A DNA stretch of 41,763 nucleotides from an uncultured Ruminococcus sp. (GTDB lineage Bacteria > Bacillota > Clostridia > Oscillospirales > Ruminococcaceae), in contig CAMNMO010000001.1 in assembly GCA_946544695.1 (NCBI GenBank), forward strand, positions 1 through 41,763, in the 5' to 3' direction. Shown piece after piece: positions 40,506-41,763 of the stretch. Under the pieces are notes generated by a model that was not told the origin of the DNA, did no database searches, and was given only the letters and a program-made list of their open reading frames with translations. Each line of letters starts with the position of its first letter. Position 1 is the stretch's first letter. Made by a program: the position numbers and the translations under genes.

Positions 40506-40539
40506 AAAAGCTGTCCTGCGGGGCAGCTTTTTTATTTTG
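40506..40539 (+). terminator. Terminator of mscL
   Basis: An 11-bp stem (AAAAGCTGTCC/GGGCAGCTTTT, one wobble, loop TGCG) running into TTTTTTATTTT, 13 bases behind the stop. Confidence 0.93.
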
Positions 40540-40547
40540 TCCCACCG

Positions 40548-40576
40548 TTGACAAAAACGGCACAAGGGAGTATAAT
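40548..40576 (+). promoter_or_regulatory. Consensus promoter of alr
   Basis: TTGACA (40548..40553), 17 bases, TATAAT (40571..40576), both perfect, directly behind the mscL terminator. Confidence 0.92.
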
Positions 40577-40609
40577 CATAATATCACATTGTAAAGGAAG
40601 TTATTCGTT

Positions 40610-41740
40610 ATGGAATCTGTGTCGGATATAGTCAGGCGCTGCTGGGCTGAGATAGACCTGTCAGCCGTTGAATATAATCTTACCGAATACAAAAAACTGC
40701 TGCCTGCTGGCACTGAACTCATGTGTGTGGTGAAAGCCTCCTGCTACGGCCACAGCGATGAACTGATAGTCCCCTTTTTGCAGGAACAGCTGAACGTCCG
40801 CTATTTCGCCGTTTCAAATATCGTCGAAGCTGTGCGCCTGCGTGAAATGGGCATCAGCGGCGATATCCTCATTCTCGGCTACACGCCCCCCGAACTTGCA
40901 CCGCAGCTGCATGAGTATGATATCATTCAGGCTTGTACCGAACTCAGCTATGCACAGGCAATCAGCCGCCACGCCAAAGGCGCAGTCCGCATGCACGGCG
41001 CCGTCGATACAGGCATGACCCGCATAGGCGTCTGCGGCACTCCCGAAGAACAGGCAGCCGAACTTTCCGAGATAGCCGTCACGCCCAATATAAAGATGGA
41101 GGGCATATTCACCCACTTTTCTTCCGCCGACGGCACAGCCGAATCCGACGAAGAATACACCCGCATGCAGGCAGACCGTTTCTTCCGTGTCCGTGACCTG
41201 CTTGAAGCGGGCGGCATAAAGCTGAAGCATGCCCACATCAAAAATTCCGCAGGCGGCGCCTACGGTTACGGCGAGGGCAGCACCCTTGCACGTCTCGGCA
41301 TTATCCTCTACGGACTTTATCCCGACCCCGCCAAGCCTCTGCCCTTTGAACCAAAGCCCGTCATGACCCTCAAAGCGGTCATCTCCCAGATAAAATGGAT
41401 AGATGAAGGCACCGCTGTCAGCTACGGCAGAACTTTCGTCAGTGATAAGCGCATCAGGCTTGCCACCGTCACCTGCGGCTATGCCGACGGCTACCCCAGG
41501 GCGCTGTCAAATAAAGGCGAGGTCATCATTCACGGCAAGCGCTGCAAGATATGCGGCCGTGTCTGCATGGACCAGTTCATGTGCGATGTCACAGCCCTCG
41601 ATGATGTTCAGGTCGGTGACGAAGTCATTCTCATGAACGCCGAACTCAACGCCGACCGCATCGCTGAACTCACAGGCACCATCGGCTACGAAATCACCTG
41701 CGATATCACCTCCAGGGTGCCCCGCATCGAACGCAGATGA
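40610..41740 (+). CDS. alr: Alanine racemase
   Basis: This pyridoxal-phosphate enzyme makes D-alanine for peptidoglycan. The 376-residue protein has the PLP lysine K42 in VVKASCYGH (usual VVKADAYGH), the second catalytic base Y272 in AVSYGRTF, ARLGIILYG with the PLP-pyridine arginine, and CMDQFMCDV in the C-terminal domain. Activity on serine, as in VanT-type racemases, cannot be excluded, but there is no membrane domain. ATG start behind AAAGGAAG. The last 23 bases of the window hold no feature. Confidence 0.94.
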   Translation: MESVSDIVRRCWAEIDLSAVEYNLTEYKKLLPAGTELMCVVKASCYGHSDELIVPFLQEQLNVRYFAVSNIVEAVRLREMGISGDILILGYTPPELAPQLHEYDIIQACTELSYAQAISRHAKGAVRMHGAVDTGMTRIGVCGTPEEQAAELSEIAVTPNIKMEGIFTHFSSADGTAESDEEYTRMQADRFFRVRDLLEAGGIKLKHAHIKNSAGGAYGYGEGSTLARLGIILYGLYPDPAKPLPFEPKPVMTLKAVISQIKWIDEGTAVSYGRTFVSDKRIRLATVTCGYADGYPRALSNKGEVIIHGKRCKICGRVCMDQFMCDVTALDDVQVGDEVILMNAELNADRIAELTGTIGYEITCDITSRVPRIERR

Positions 41741-41763
41741 TGCCCGCACAGCAACATTATATA

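Noticed and set aside
1..41763. CRISPR arrays, insertion sequences, prophage genes, rRNA
   Set aside because: I saw no direct repeat arrays with spacers, no transposase, integrase or phage structural genes, and no rRNA segments on either strand.

Overview
The window looks like chromosome from a Ruminococcus-like member of the Clostridia (Oscillospiraceae). The reasons are Gram-positive gene neighbourhoods (plsX-rnc-smc-ftsY, yhbY-nadD-yqeK-rsfS-leuS, infC-rpmI-rplT), strong AGGAGG-type ribosome sites, textbook sigma-A promoters, many lipobox lipoproteins, a cohesin-like surface protein, an Aquifex-type aconitase and a HisA of the eukaryotic (yeast HIS6) type. The genus is an inference. No phage, transposon, CRISPR array or rRNA is visible. 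The part up to about 29.0 kb and from 30.0 to 39.7 kb reads leftwards (minus strand). Only hisA, mscL and alr read rightwards.

Layout from right to left along the minus strand. A tRNA-Gln pair (39.5-39.7 kb) is followed by a very strongly expressed-looking cohesin-like surface protein, a lipoprotein carrying a toxin-like (BECR) domain, a small unknown gene with a 42-residue membrane peptide behind it, DAHP synthase (aroF), aconitase, three small or medium membrane-protein genes, and isocitrate dehydrogenase. After the divergent hisA comes a 4HBT thioesterase-GH25 lipoprotein-birA-site-2 protease operon. Next is the infC-rpmI-rplT translation operon with a leader attenuator, then an rRNA methyltransferase-dprA pair. 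From topA (21.3 kb) down to rsfS (2.9 kb) genes are packed with 4-bp overlaps or short gaps: topA, GNAT, trmFO, two membrane proteins, two lipoproteins, plsX, rnc, a radical SAM protein, two small unknowns, smc, ftsY, a small unknown, rdgB, a deaminase, yhbY, nadD, yqeK and rsfS. leuS and rpsU have their own promoters.

The functional themes are translation and RNA maturation (leuS, rpsU, rsfS, yhbY, rnc, trmFO, infC, rpmI, rplT, rRNA methylase, tRNA-Gln), chromosome maintenance (smc, topA, dprA), membrane and lipid synthesis and protein targeting (plsX, ftsY, birA), and 2-oxoglutarate supply for amino acids (acn, icd, with aroF and hisA).

The most unusual items are: a long rpsU leader with two perfect but crossing 7-bp pairings; a nested hairpin just before plsX; a radical SAM protein fused to a zinc-ribbon domain; the eukaryotic-type HisA standing alone; a lipoprotein with a BECR-nuclease-like domain; a 42-residue membrane peptide; the ATT start and attenuator of infC; several TTG starts; two related palindromes flanking aconitase; and two or three small genes each interrupted by a single-base frameshift.
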